A program made the position numbers and the translations under genes. The notes under the pieces are model-generated. The model had not been told where the DNA came from, ran no database searches, and saw only the letters and a program-made list of their open reading frames with translations. Below are positions 54,424 to 63,612 of a stretch of 64,000 bases of DNA, one piece after another; position 1 is the first letter of the stretch; each line of letters starts with the position of its first letter. The stretch is from Actinomadura sp. J1-007 (GTDB taxonomy: Bacteria; Actinomycetota; Actinomycetes; Streptosporangiales; Streptosporangiaceae): positions 6,882,001 through 6,946,000 of the forward strand of contig NZ_WING01000001.1 in assembly GCF_009793335.1 (NCBI RefSeq). Direction: 5' to 3'.

Positions 54424-55211
54424 CCGACCTCACCGGCCGCAACGCCCTGGTCACCGGCGCGGCGCGCGGCATCGGCCGCGCCATCGCCGAACGGCTCGCC
54501 GGAGCCGGGGCCCGCGTCGCCGTGCACTACCGCGCCAGCGACAAGGAGGCGCACGAGACCCTCACCGCGATCGAGCGCGCCGGCGGGCGCGGCTCGCTCA
54601 TCCAGGCCGACCTCGGGACGGACGAGGGGCTGGACGCGCTGTTCGCCGGGCTCGGCCTCGGCCGCCTCGACATCCTGGTCAACAACGCGTCGATGATGAG
54701 CGAGGGCCGCGAGCGGATCACCCCGGAGGAGTTCGACCGGCTGTTCGCGGTCAACGTCCGCGCCCCGTTCTTCATCGTCCAGCGCGCCCTGCCGCTCATG
54801 CCGGACGGCGCGCGCGTCGTCAACATCTCCTCCGGCGCCACCCGCATCGCCCTGCGGGACTTCGCGTACGCCATGACCAAGGGCGCGACCGACGTGATGG
54901 GCCGCGTCCTCGCCAACGTCCTCGGCGAGCGCGGCATCACCGTCAACACCGTCGCGCCCGGTCTCACCGCCACCGGCATGGCGAGCTGGCTCGACGACCC
55001 CGAGGCCGCCGCGGCGGTGTCGGGCGTCACCGCGCTCGGGCGGGTCGGCCGCCCCGGCGACATCGCCGACGCGGTCGCCTTCCTCGCCTCCGACGACGCC
55101 CGCTGGATCACGGGCCAGGTCATCGACGTCAGCGGCGGCCTGTGGCTCGGACCGCGCGGAGAGGGGAACCCGTGGCTCTCCCTCAAACCGAAGCCGAACG
55201 GCAGCGAATGA
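54420..55211 (+). CDS. SDR family oxidoreductase (FabG-like), last gene of the NRPS/PKS operon
   Basis: The 263-residue classical SDR has NALVTGAARGIGRAIAERL, NNASMMSEGRE, Ser in NISSGATRI, YAMTKGAT (YxxxK) and the C-terminal TGQVIDVSGGLW. It is most like 3-oxoacyl-ACP reductases. The PKS module has no KR domain, so this protein could reduce the beta-keto group in trans or act after release. The ATG overlaps the AT stop, so it belongs to the operon. Confidence 0.9.
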   Translation: MTDLTGRNALVTGAARGIGRAIAERLAGAGARVAVHYRASDKEAHETLTAIERAGGRGSLIQADLGTDEGLDALFAGLGLGRLDILVNNASMMSEGRERITPEEFDRLFAVNVRAPFFIVQRALPLMPDGARVVNISSGATRIALRDFAYAMTKGATDVMGRVLANVLGERGITVNTVAPGLTATGMASWLDDPEAAAAVSGVTALGRVGRPGDIADAVAFLASDDARWITGQVIDVSGGLWLGPRGEGNPWLSLKPKPNGSE

Positions 55212-55239
55212 CGCCCGTCGCCCGGTAGGAGTCGTCCGT

Positions 55240-55264
55240 TAGAAGAGGAATGGTTGATCTTCTA
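55240..55264. repeat. Inverted repeat in the short AT-rich gap after the cluster
   Basis: TAGAAGA (55240-55246) and TCTTCTA (55258-55264) are 7-base inverted arms 11 bases apart, 28 bases after the operon's last stop. This may be a weak terminator for the operon or an operator in front of the CapA-like gene. Confidence 0.5.
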
Positions 55265-55305
55265 GATAGCGATTGGTAAAGGCCCGTTTCGGAACGTCCG
55301 CGGCG

Positions 55306-56553
55306 ATGAATACCCGCCGTGTGCGGATCATGACGATGACGGCGTTCTCGCCCCGTTCGCGAACGCGCCGGGCGGTGCTCGCGACGGCGGCAGGGGCGGT
55401 CCTGGCGATGCCGGCCGCCTGCGAGCTGACGGACGCGCAGGCGCCCGAGGACGGAGGCGCCGCCGCGGCCCGCCCGCCCGACGGGAACGGGGCCGCCGGC
55501 GGCGGGGCGGGCGCGGAGCACGGGTCCGGCGCGCGCGGCCGGCCCGGCGTCCCGATGCTCACGGTCGCGGCGACCGGCGACTTCCTGCTCCACGACGTGC
55601 TGGTCCAGCAGGCGGCCGAGGACCGGCGGTCGCAGGGGCGGCGCGGGTACGACCTGATGCCGATGCTGGCCGGGATCAAACCGGTGATCGGCGCGGCCGA
55701 CCTCGGGATCTGCCACGTCGAGACGCCGCTCGGCCGCCGCGAGGGCCCGTTCAGCGGCTACCCGGCGTTCAACTCGCCGCCGCAGATCGTGGACGCCGTC
55801 GCGGGGCTCGGCTACGACACCTGCTCCACGGCGTCCAACCACACCGTCGACCAGGGCGAGCCCGGCGTGCGGCGCACCCTCGCCGCCCTGGACGCCGCGG
55901 GCGTCCGGCACGCCGGATCGGCGCGCACCGCCGAGGAGGCCCGCCGGATCAACCTGCTCGACGTCAAGGGCGTCAAGGTGGCGCACCTGTCGTACACCCA
56001 GGACACCAACGGCATCCCGCCGCCCGCGCCCTGGTCGGTCAACGCCGGCCTGAGCGCGCCGCGCATCCTCGCGGACGCCGCGCGGGCCAAGGCGGCGGGC
56101 GCGCGGCTCGTCGTGCTGAGCCTGCACTGGGGCGAGGAGTACCGGCACGAGCCGACCGCCGCGCAGCGGGCCCTCGCCCGCACCCTGCTCGCCTCCGAGG
56201 ACGTGGACCTGATCGTCGGCTGCCACGTGCACGTCGTCCAGCCGTTCGAGCGGATCAACGGCAAGTGGGTGGCGTACGGGATGGGCAACCAGGTCGCCAA
56301 CCCGAGCGCCAACGACGCCGCGACGCACGAGGGCGTGATCGCCAGGTTCACGTTCACCCGCGGCCCGTCGGGCTGGACGGCCGCGCCCGCGTTCACCCCG
56401 ACCGTCGTCGTGCCGGGGCCGCCCATCCGGCTGCACGCCCTCGGCCCCGGCAGCGACCACCAGGCCGCCATCGCGCGCACCTCCGGGTACGTGCGGAGCC
56501 TCGGCGCGAACGTCCCGCTGGCACCTGATGCGAATCCGAGCACGGTCCGATAG
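55306..56553 (+). CDS. CapA family (poly-gamma-glutamate synthesis-like) lipoprotein
   Basis: The PGA_cap metallophosphatase-like domain covers residues ~80-350: VAATGDFLLHDVLV, LGICHVETPLG, ASNHTVDQGEPGV, VLSLHWGEEYRHEPT and GCHVHVVQPFERINGKWVAYGMGN hold the metal-binding Asp/Asn/His set. An Arg-rich signal sequence (RSRTRRAVLATAAGAVLAMPAAC) ends in a probable lipobox Cys, so the protein is exported. The start is uncertain: ATG 55306 is used; ATG 55330 and TTG 55273 are options, none with a clear ribosome site. Members are linked to surface polymer synthesis or binding; the role here is unknown. Confidence 0.88.
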   Translation: MNTRRVRIMTMTAFSPRSRTRRAVLATAAGAVLAMPAACELTDAQAPEDGGAAAARPPDGNGAAGGGAGAEHGSGARGRPGVPMLTVAATGDFLLHDVLVQQAAEDRRSQGRRGYDLMPMLAGIKPVIGAADLGICHVETPLGRREGPFSGYPAFNSPPQIVDAVAGLGYDTCSTASNHTVDQGEPGVRRTLAALDAAGVRHAGSARTAEEARRINLLDVKGVKVAHLSYTQDTNGIPPPAPWSVNAGLSAPRILADAARAKAAGARLVVLSLHWGEEYRHEPTAAQRALARTLLASEDVDLIVGCHVHVVQPFERINGKWVAYGMGNQVANPSANDAATHEGVIARFTFTRGPSGWTAAPAFTPTVVVPGPPIRLHALGPGSDHQAAIARTSGYVRSLGANVPLAPDANPSTVR

Positions 56554-56640
56554 CCGTCCACGACGACTGTTGCCAAAAATGCGCGGTCGCGGGCCCGGTG
56601 ATCGCCCGGCTATTGGCGCTCCGGAACCGAGCGCCTAACC

Positions 56641-56654
56641 TGGTGACCGCACCA
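56641..56654. promoter_or_regulatory. Inverted repeat upstream of the chitinase gene
   Basis: TGGTGACCGCACCA has 5-base arms TGGTG/CACCA and lies 62 bases before the chitinase ATG. It partly resembles the TGGTCTAGACCA core of DasR-type operators found before Streptomyces chitinase genes; the match is weak. Confidence 0.3.
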
Positions 56655-56715
56655 TGTCGGCTGGTGGAGGGACTGCCGACTCCTCTGCGTTTCCCCCGTT
56701 TGCCGAGGAGTCCTC

Positions 56716-58044
56716 ATGACCTCCAAGTTCAGGCCCTGGCTGGCCGCCGTCGTGGCGGTGGCCCTGTCTCTCGCGGGCCTTCTCGCGTTCTCCGCGACCG
56801 CCGCCCTGTCGGCCCCGTCCACCGCCTCGCAGCGGCTCATCGCCTGCACGTTCCCCGCCTGGGCGGAGGGCGCCTCCTACGCCGCCGCCGCGAAGGTCAC
56901 CTACCAGGACCACGGGTACGAGGCGCGCGTCGCCCACACCGCGCACCCCGGCGCGGGCTGGAACCCGGCCGCGACCCCGACGCTGTGGCGCGACCTCGGC
57001 GCCTGCGACGGCACCCCGACGACACCGCCCACGACGCCTCCGACCACACCGCCCACCACGCCCCCGACCACTCCGCCCACCGGCGACGACACCTGCCCGG
57101 TGAAGTCGAAGCCCGCGGGCAAGGTCCTCCAGGGCTACTGGGAGAACTGGGACGGCGCCAGCAACGGCGTGCACCCGCCGTTCGGCTGGACCCCGATCAC
57201 CGACCCCCGGATGCGGCAGCACGGCTACAACGTCATCAACGCGGCGTTCCCCGTCATCCGCTCCGACGGCACGGTGCTGTGGGAGGACGGCATGGACGCG
57301 ACCGTGAAGGTCTCCACCCCGGCGGAGATGTGCGCGGCGAAGGCGTCCGGCCAGACGATCCTGATGTCGATCGGCGGCGCGGCGGCCGGGATCGACCTCA
57401 ACTCCAGCGCGGTCGCCGACCGGTTCGTCGCGACCGTGGTGCCGATCCTGAAGAAGTACAACTTCGACGGCATCGACATCGACATCGAGACGGGCCTGAC
57501 GGGCGGCGGCAACATCAACCAGCTCTCGGCGTCGCAGGCCAACCTCATCCGCATCATCGACGGCGTGCTCGCCCAGATGCCGTCCAACTTCGGGCTCACC
57601 ATGGCGCCCGAGACCGCGTACGTCACCGGCGGCAGCGTCACCTACGGCTCGATCTGGGGCGCGTACCTGCCGATCGTCAAGAAGTACGCCGACAACGGCC
57701 GGCTGTGGTGGCTGAACATGCAGTACTACAACGGCAGCATGTACGGCTGCTCCGGCGACTCGTACTCGGCGGGCACCGTCCAGGGCTTCACCGTGCAGAC
57801 CGACTGCCTGAACAAGGGCCTGGTCATCCAGGGCACGACCATCAAGGTCCCGTACGACAAGCAGGTCCCGGGCCTGCCCGCGCAGCCCGGCGCGGGCGGC
57901 GGCTACATGTCGCCCGGCCTCGTCGCGCAGGCGTGGAACAACTACAGCGGCGGGCTGAAGGGCCTGATGACCTGGTCCATCAACTGGGACGGCTCGAAGA
58001 GCTGGTCGTTCGGCGACAACGTCCGCTCCCTCCAGGGCCGCTAG
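56716..58044 (+). CDS. Secreted GH18 chitinase with N-terminal chitin-binding domain
   Basis: A 442-residue modular enzyme. Residues 1-~33 are a signal peptide; ~44-95 are a CBM5/12 chitin-binding domain (PAWAEGASYAAAAKVTYQDHG, then GWNPAATPTLWRDLGAC). A Thr/Pro linker of TTPP repeats follows (~98-116), then the GH18 catalytic barrel from ~125. The catalytic motif DGIDIDIE (DxxDxDxE) is intact, SIGGAA is the preceding strand, and MQYYNGSM and MTWSINWD are later barrel motifs. It hydrolyses chitin outside the cell. It is a single gene with a possible operator upstream. Confidence 0.95.
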   Translation: MTSKFRPWLAAVVAVALSLAGLLAFSATAALSAPSTASQRLIACTFPAWAEGASYAAAAKVTYQDHGYEARVAHTAHPGAGWNPAATPTLWRDLGACDGTPTTPPTTPPTTPPTTPPTTPPTGDDTCPVKSKPAGKVLQGYWENWDGASNGVHPPFGWTPITDPRMRQHGYNVINAAFPVIRSDGTVLWEDGMDATVKVSTPAEMCAAKASGQTILMSIGGAAAGIDLNSSAVADRFVATVVPILKKYNFDGIDIDIETGLTGGGNINQLSASQANLIRIIDGVLAQMPSNFGLTMAPETAYVTGGSVTYGSIWGAYLPIVKKYADNGRLWWLNMQYYNGSMYGCSGDSYSAGTVQGFTVQTDCLNKGLVIQGTTIKVPYDKQVPGLPAQPGAGGGYMSPGLVAQAWNNYSGGLKGLMTWSINWDGSKSWSFGDNVRSLQGR

Positions 58045-58340
58045 GCGCGGCCCGTCCCGGTCCGTCGGCCGCCCGTCGCGGCCGGCGCGTCGCGCGCGGC
58101 CGTTCGCCGCGCCGGCCCGACCACTGGCCGATGGACCGGGACCTTCCGCGGGACCCGCCGCGACGCAGCGGCTACGGTCATGGGCGTCAGGGTGCGGAGC
58201 TCCGCACCGGCCGGGCCCGATCTGGAGGGTGAGGGTCCCGCCGGCCGCGTCGAGCCGCACCCGGCGAATGGGGGAGGGCACGCGGCCGGATCGAGCGAAC
58301 CGGCCGCGTGAACCCCTCCCCCACCCCGCCAAAGCCCCCC

Positions 58341-58548
58341 GGCCCCGCCACACCCCGGCCCCGCCACACCCCGGCCCCGCCACACCCCGGCCCCGCCACA
58401 CCCCGGCCCCGCCACACCCCGGCCCCGCCACACCCCGGCCCCGCCACACCCCGGCCCCGCCACACCCCGGCCCCGCCACACCCCGGCCCCGCCACACCCC
58501 GGCCCCGCCACACCCCGGCCCCGCCACACCCCGGCCCCGCCACACCCC
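58341..58548. repeat. Minisatellite: 13 perfect tandem copies of a 16-bp unit
   Basis: Unit GGCCCCGCCACACCCC starts at 58341 and repeats every 16 bases through 58548. Degenerate copies continue to about 58630. One strand is almost pure C-rich. Copies are adjacent without unique spacers, so it is not a CRISPR array. Confidence 0.95.
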
Positions 58549-58710
58549 GGCCTCGCCGCACCTGGGCCCCGCCGCACCTCGGGCCCGCCCCGGCCCCGCC
58601 GCACCCCGGCCCGTCCCGGCGCCGCACCCCGGCCTCGCCGCAACCGCGCCTGCCTGCTGCCGCTGCGCGGCTGCGGCGGGCATCTTGACGCCGCTTTGAT
58701 GTCATCGTGC

Positions 58711-58742
58711 TTGACCGTGACGTCACTATGACGTCATAGTGA
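58711..58742 (+). promoter_or_regulatory. Promoter with 20-bp perfect palindrome, likely operator of the RHH-DUF4097-ABC operon
   Basis: TTGACC (58711-58716), 18-base spacer, CATAGT (58735-58740). The palindrome TCACTATGACGTCATAGTGA (58723-58742) covers the -10 and ends 4 bases before the ATG. TGACGTCA occurs twice, at 58718 and 58729, 11 bp (one helical turn) apart, as RHH proteins often require. Confidence 0.62.
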
Positions 58743-58746
58743 TGCC

Positions 58747-59322
58747 ATGAACCTCAGCTCGTACGTCGACCAGCTCCGCCGGGAGCTGGCGGTCGCCGCC
58801 GAGGCCGGGGGCGAGGACGCCCGCGCGCTCGCCGAGCGGCTGACCGCGCCGCTCGACGCGGCCACGCGGCTCACCCTGCTGGAGGCGCTGTCGGCCGCCG
58901 CGGAGGAGATCACCCGCGACCTCGCGCCCGGCTCGGTCGAGGTGCGGCTGCGCGGCCGGGACGCCGAGTTCGTGGTGACGCCGCCGCCGAGCGAGCCGGC
59001 GCGGGAGGAGCCGCCGCCCCCGGGCAGCCTGCGCAGCGCGCTGGCCGGGGCGCTGGAGGTCACGATGGGCGTCCGGCCGCCCTACACGCCGGAGGCGGAG
59101 GAGGGCGGCGGCACGTCGCGGATCACGCTGCGCCTGCCCGAGCATCTGAAGCCGCGCATCGAGGAGGCCGCCGCCCGGATGGGGCTGTCGGTCAACGCCT
59201 GGCTCGTACGGGCCGTGTCCGCCGCGCTCGAACCCGGCGAGCCCGGCCCCGCCCCGGGCCGGCACCCCGGGCCGGGCGGGGATCAGCGGCTCGGCCGCGG
59301 CTTCACCGGCTGGGTGCGCTGA
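58747..59322 (+). CDS. Ribbon-helix-helix (HicB/Arc-like) DNA-binding protein, likely autoregulator
   Basis: A 191-residue protein. Residues ~1-65 are helical with no known name (YVDQLRRELAVAAEAGGEDARALAERLTAPLDAATRLTLLEALS). The middle is Pro/Glu-rich. Residues ~121-160 are a ribbon-helix-helix: SRITLRLPEHLKPRIEEAAARMGLSVNAWLVRAVSAAL, close to HicB-type antitoxin DNA-binding ends. The N-terminal part may sense or bind partners. The ATG lies 4 bases after a perfect palindrome that covers the promoter, so autorepression is likely. It leads an operon with a DUF4097 protein and an ABC exporter. Confidence 0.85.
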   Translation: MNLSSYVDQLRRELAVAAEAGGEDARALAERLTAPLDAATRLTLLEALSAAAEEITRDLAPGSVEVRLRGRDAEFVVTPPPSEPAREEPPPPGSLRSALAGALEVTMGVRPPYTPEAEEGGGTSRITLRLPEHLKPRIEEAAARMGLSVNAWLVRAVSAALEPGEPGPAPGRHPGPGGDQRLGRGFTGWVR

Positions 59323-59380
59323 CCGCGCCCGCCCACCGGCACCACCTGACGCCCTTCCGGGCACGAGGAAAGGCATCGCC

Positions 59381-60222
59381 ATGCCCACGTTCGACACGCC
59401 TGAGCCGATCTCCGCCACGGTCGAGATCCAGGCCGGCCGGGTCTGGATCCGCGCGAGCGACCGGACCGACACCGTCGTCGAGGTCCGCCCGCTCGACGCC
59501 GACCTCGACGCCGACGTCGAGGCCGCCCGGCAGACCGAGGTCGCGTACGCCGCGGGCCAGCTCACGGTGCGGGCGCCGAAGCACCGGCTCCGCTCCCTGT
59601 TCGGCCGCCCCCGACGATCGAGGTGAGGGTGGACCTGCCGGACGGCTCGCGGGTCGACGTCGGCTCGATGGGCGACCTGCACGGCGAGGGCCGCCTCGGC
59701 GAGTCGGTGTTCAGCACCGGCGCGGGCACCATCCGCGTCGAGAGCGCGGGGCGCCTGCGGGCGCGCACCGCCGCGGGCGACGTGCTCGTCGGGCGGACGG
59801 CCGGGCCCGCCGACATCAGCACCGCCGCGGGCAGGATCCGCGTCGGCGAGATCGACGGCGCCGCGACGGCCAAGACCTCCAGCGGCGACATCGCCGTCGG
59901 CGAGGTGACCGGCGACGCGCGGCTGAACACCGCCAGCGGCGACGTCACCGTCGACCGCGCCCTCGCCGGCATCACCGCCAAGACCGCGTACGGCAGCGTC
60001 CGGGTCGGCGAGGTCGCGCGCGGCTCGGCGGTCCTGGAGAGCGGCTTCGGCGAGGTCGAGTTCGGGATCGCCCACGGCACCGCCGCCTGGCTCGACGTGG
60101 ACACCAAGTACGGCACCGTCCGCAGCGACCTCGACGCCGCCGAGGGGCCCGAGAAGGCCGACGAGACCGTCGAGGTCCGCGCGCGCACCAACTTCGGCGA
60201 CATCGTGGTCCGCCGCGCCTGA
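59381..60222 (+). CDS. DUF4097 family protein, frameshifted at 59608-59612
   Basis: The first frame (59381-59626) gives MPTFDTPEPISATVEIQAGRVWIRASDRTDTVVEVRPL to SLFGRP and then stops. The second (to 60222) continues VRVDLPDGSRVDVGSMGDLHGEGRLGESVFSTGAG with the DUF4097 beta repeats (TAAGDVLVG, TAAGRIRVG, TSSGDIAVG, TASGDVTVD, TAYGSVRVG). One missing C in the five-C run at 59608-59612 restores a single ~280-residue protein (FGRPPTIEVRVDLPDG). There is no signal peptide, unlike the other DUF4097 protein at 4441. GAGGAAAGG precedes the ATG. Function is unknown; it often accompanies ABC exporters. Confidence 0.82.
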
Positions 60223-60264
60223 CCGGACCGTTCCACCACCCCCCCACCAGTGAAGAGAGGGAAC

Positions 60265-61223
60265 ATGTCCACCTTCCGCCCCCACCGGCGATCAAGGCCA
60301 CCGGGCTGCGCAAGTCGTACGGCGACAAGGTCGTGCTCGACGGCGTGGACCTGGAGGTCCCCGAGGGAACGATCTTCTCGCTGCTCGGCCCGAACGGCGC
60401 CGGCAAGACCACCATCGTGCAGATCCTGTCCACGCTGATCGGCGCGGACGGCGGCGAGGCCCGTGTCGGCGGGCACGACCTCGCCCGCGACCCCGCCGGG
60501 GTGCGCACGGCGATCGGCGTCACCGGGCAGTTCGCGGCGGTCGACAACCTGCTCACCGGGCACGAGAACCTCGTCCTCATGGCCGACCTGCACCACCTCG
60601 GCAAGGCCGAGGGCCGGCGCCGCGCCGCGGACCTGCTCGAACGGTTCGACCTGGTCGAGGCCGGCCGCAAGACCGCCGGCACCTACTCCGGCGGCATGCG
60701 CCGCCGCCTGGACCTCGCGATGTGCCTGGTCGGCGAGCCGCAGATCATCTTCCTGGACGAGCCCACCACCGGGCTGGACCCGCGCAGCCGCCGCACCATG
60801 TGGCAGATCATCCGGGACCTGGTCGCGGGCGGCGTCACGATCTTCCTCACCACCCAGTACCTGGACGAGGCCGACCAGCTCGCCGACCGGATCGCCCTGC
60901 TGGACCGCGGCACGCTCGTCGCCGAGGGCACCCCGGAGGAGCTGAAGCGGCTGGTCCCGGGCGGCCACGTCAGCCTCAGGTTCGCCGCGCCGGAGGGGGT
61001 CGCCGCCGCGGCCCGGCTGTTCGGCGGGCTGCCGTACGACCGCGACGAGCTCACCCTCCAGGTCCCGAGCGACGGCCGCGTGGCGTCGCTGAAGGTCCTG
61101 CTCGGTGCCCTGGACGCCGAGTCGGTCGAGGTCGAGAGCCTCGCCATCCACACCCCCGACCTCGACGACGTCTTCCTCGCCCTCACGGGCGGACCCGGCC
61201 GGCCGAAGGAGCACGCGCGATGA
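60265..61223 (+). CDS. DrrA-like ABC transporter ATP-binding protein, frameshifted at 60279-60283
   Basis: ATG 60265 (GAGAGGG upstream) starts MSTFRP. One C added to the five-C run at 60279-60283 joins it to PAIKATGLRKSYGDKVVLDGVDLEVPEG and gives ~319 residues. Without it the first usable start is GTG 60333, which loses the A-loop strand. Walker A GPNGAGKTT, Q-loop GVTGQF, signature YSGGMRRRLDLAM, Walker B IIFLDEPTTGLDP and the switch region TTQYLDEADQLADRIA are present; Gln replaces His in the H-loop, as in DrrA relatives. The C-terminal domain (residues ~235-319) is also DrrA-like. With the permease it forms a drug or lipid exporter. Confidence 0.88.
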
Positions 61224-62011
61224 CCGCCCTCAGGTACGCCGCGACGGACTCGGCGACGATGCTGCGCCGCAACCTGCGGCACATGCTGCGCTACCCGTCC
61301 ATGACCGCGATGCTCGTCGGCATCCCGGTGATCTTCCTGCTGCTGTTCGTGTACGTCTTCGGCGGCACGCTCGGCAACGGGCTCGGCGGTCCCTCGGGCG
61401 GGCGCGCCGAGTACGTCGACTACGTCACGCCCGGGATCCTGCTGATGAGCGTCGCCGGGACCGCCCAGGGGACGGCGGTGTCGGTGGCCATGGACATGAC
61501 CGAGGGGATCGTCGCCCGGTTCCGCACCATGGCGATCTCCCGCGCGTCGGTGCTGACCGGGCACGTGGTCGGCAGCATGATCCAGGCGATGCTCGGCCTG
61601 GCGGTCGTCATCGGCGTCGCCCTGCTCATCGGGTTCCGGCCCGAGGCGGGCCCGGTCGAGTGGGCCGGCGCGGTCGGGGTCCTCGCGCTGCTCGTCCTCG
61701 CGCTGACCTGGCTGACGGTCGCGCTCGGGATGGCGTCCAAGACCGTCGAGTCCGCCAGCAACGCCCCGATGCCGCTGATGCTCCTGCCGTTCCTCGGCAG
61801 CGGGTTCGTCCCGACCGACTCGATGCCGGCCGGGCTGCGCTGGTTCGCCGAGTACCAGCCGTTCACCCCGGTCATCGAGACGCTGCGCGGCCTGCTGCTC
61901 GGCGGCCCGGTCGGCGACAGCGCGATCCAGGCCGTGGCCTGGTGCGCCGGCATCAGCCTGGTCTGCTACCTCTGGGCGATGCGGCTCTACAACCGCGACC
62001 CGTCCCGCTGA
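61220..62011 (+). CDS. DrrB-like ABC transporter permease (ABC2 type)
   Basis: The 263-residue protein has six hydrophobic segments and the ABC-2 pattern: RNLRHMLRYPSMTAMLVGIPVIFLLLFVYVFGG, YVDYVTPGILLMSV, EGIVARFRTMAISRASVLTGHVVG and PFLGSGFVPTDSMPAGLRWFAEYQPFTPVIETLRGLLLGG. The ATG overlaps the ATPase stop (ATGA). It forms the membrane half of the exporter in the RHH-regulated operon; the substrate is unknown. Confidence 0.92.
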   Translation: MTALRYAATDSATMLRRNLRHMLRYPSMTAMLVGIPVIFLLLFVYVFGGTLGNGLGGPSGGRAEYVDYVTPGILLMSVAGTAQGTAVSVAMDMTEGIVARFRTMAISRASVLTGHVVGSMIQAMLGLAVVIGVALLIGFRPEAGPVEWAGAVGVLALLVLALTWLTVALGMASKTVESASNAPMPLMLLPFLGSGFVPTDSMPAGLRWFAEYQPFTPVIETLRGLLLGGPVGDSAIQAVAWCAGISLVCYLWAMRLYNRDPSR

Positions 62012-62083
62012 CCCGGCGCGGAGATTACCTCCGCCTTGATCGGGAAGCTGTGCTCCCAGAGCGACGATCACAGGGGGGCGGCG

Positions 62084-63520
62084 GTGGAGCGGGAGCGCTT
62101 GGGAACGGTCGAGACGAGGATCCCCGCACGGCTCGACCGGCTGCCGTGGTCGCGCTGGCACCTGATGATCGTCATCGGGCTCGGCACCGTCTGGGTCCTG
62201 GACGGCCTCGAAGTCACGATCGTCGGCAACCTCGCCCCGCGGCTCGCCGAGTCCGGCAGCGGCGTGGACATCACCTCCGCGCAGGTCTCCGGGCCCGGCG
62301 CCGCGATCTACGTGCTCGGGTCCTGCGCGGGCGCGCTGCTGTTCGGGTGGCTCACCGACCGGTTCGGCCGCAAGAGGCTGTTCATGGCCACGCTGGCGGT
62401 CTACCTCGCCGGGACCGCGCTGACCGCCCTGTCGTGGACGGCGTGGTGGTTCTTCCTGTGCAGGTTCGTCACCGGGCTCGGCATCGGCGGCGAGTACGCG
62501 GCGATCAACTCGGCGGTGGACGAGCTGATCCCGAGCAGGCACCGGGGACGGATCGACATCGTCATCAACGGCACGTACTGGCTCGGCGCCGCGTTCGGGG
62601 CGCTGCTGACGATCCCGGTGCTCGGCCGCTTCCCGGTGGACGTCGGCTGGCGGCTCGCGTTCGCGCTCGGCGTCGTGCTCGGGCTGGCCATCCTGCTGGT
62701 GCGGCGCAAGGTCCCGGAGAGCCCGCGCTGGATGATCATCCACGGCCGGACGGGCGCCGCGGAGGACCTCGTCGACGGCGCCGAGCGGGCCGTCCGCGAC
62801 GGCACCGGCCGGGACCTGCCCGAGCCCGGCGCGGCCATCACCATCCGGCAGCGCCGCAGCCTCGGCTTCGGCGCCATCGCGCGCACGCTGTTCCGGCGGT
62901 ACCCGAAGCGCGCCGTGCTGGGGTTCTCGCTGTTCATCGGGCAGGCGTTCCTCTACAACGCGATCACCTTCGGGTACGCCGACATCCTGACCACGTTCTT
63001 CAAGGTCGGCACCGAGACCGGCTACTACTACGCCGTCATCGCCTCGTTCAACTTCCTCGGGCCGCTGCTGCTGTCGCCGCTGTTCGACACCGTGGGCCGC
63101 AAGCCGATGATCAGCGGCAGCTACATCGGGTCGGGCGTCCTGCTCCTCGCCACCGCGTGGCTGTTCGACGCGGGCGCCCTCACCGCGGTGACGCTGACCG
63201 CGTGCTGGTGCGCGGTGCTGTTCCTCGCGTCCGCGGGCGCGAGCTCGGCGTACCTGACGGTCAGCGAGGTGTTCCCGATGGAGACGCGGGCGCTCGCCAT
63301 CGCGTTCTTCTACGCGATCGGCACGGCGGCGGGCGGCATCACCGGACCGCTGATCTTCTCCCGCCTCACCTCCACCGGCAGGCCGGGCGACACCGCCCTC
63401 GCGTTCGTCATCGGGGCGGTGCTGATGATCGCGGCCGGGCTGGTGGAGACGGTCTTCGGCGTCAAGGCCGAACGCAAGGGGCTGGAGAGCATCGCCAAGC
63501 CCCTCACGGCTCAGGACTGA
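62084..63520 (+). CDS. MFS transporter, sugar/aromatic-acid porter type
   Basis: The 478-residue twelve-helix transporter has DGLEVTIVGNLAP in helix 1 (the aromatic-acid/sugar porter acidic motif), GWLTDRFGRKRLFMATL (the A-loop DRxGRK), RFVTGLGIGGEYAAINSAVDELIP, PESPRWMI, FDTVGRKPMI in the second half and SEVFPMETRALAIAFFYAIG. It is likely a proton symporter for a sugar or organic acid. GTG 62084 with AGGGGGG upstream is chosen over TTG 62036. It is separated from the ABC permease by 72 bases and may be a separate unit. Confidence 0.9.
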   Translation: MERERLGTVETRIPARLDRLPWSRWHLMIVIGLGTVWVLDGLEVTIVGNLAPRLAESGSGVDITSAQVSGPGAAIYVLGSCAGALLFGWLTDRFGRKRLFMATLAVYLAGTALTALSWTAWWFFLCRFVTGLGIGGEYAAINSAVDELIPSRHRGRIDIVINGTYWLGAAFGALLTIPVLGRFPVDVGWRLAFALGVVLGLAILLVRRKVPESPRWMIIHGRTGAAEDLVDGAERAVRDGTGRDLPEPGAAITIRQRRSLGFGAIARTLFRRYPKRAVLGFSLFIGQAFLYNAITFGYADILTTFFKVGTETGYYYAVIASFNFLGPLLLSPLFDTVGRKPMISGSYIGSGVLLLATAWLFDAGALTAVTLTACWCAVLFLASAGASSAYLTVSEVFPMETRALAIAFFYAIGTAAGGITGPLIFSRLTSTGRPGDTALAFVIGAVLMIAAGLVETVFGVKAERKGLESIAKPLTAQD

Positions 63521-63612
63521 CGCGCGCGGCGGCCTTACGGCGCGGAAACACGCGTTCGTGTCCACTCTCCCTGTCCGCCGGAACCGCTCCGGCACCGACG
63601 AGGGAGAGCCGC

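Larger units (their letters stand above)
58045..58746. other. Intergenic region (702 bases) with minisatellite and RHH operator
   Basis: No gene is supported. Bases 58045-58340 are GC-rich sequence with no recognised signal. A 16-bp tandem repeat fills 58341-58548 and decays to about 58630. A promoter/operator for the RHH gene lies at 58711-58742. Long open frames here are products of the repeat. Confidence 0.6.

Noticed and set aside
56641..56654. Confident DasR operator before the chitinase
   Set aside because: Only TGGT/ACCA-like arms match and the central bases differ; it is listed as a weak site only.
58341..58548. CRISPR array
   Set aside because: Units are directly adjacent without unique spacers and no cas gene is nearby.
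58187..58726. Open frames on both strands over the minisatellite, giving GRGVAGPGCGGAGVW or HTPAPPHPGPATPRPR repeats
   Set aside because: They are the 16-bp repeat read in all frames (3 x 16 = 48 bases). There is no ribosome site, signal peptide or known family.
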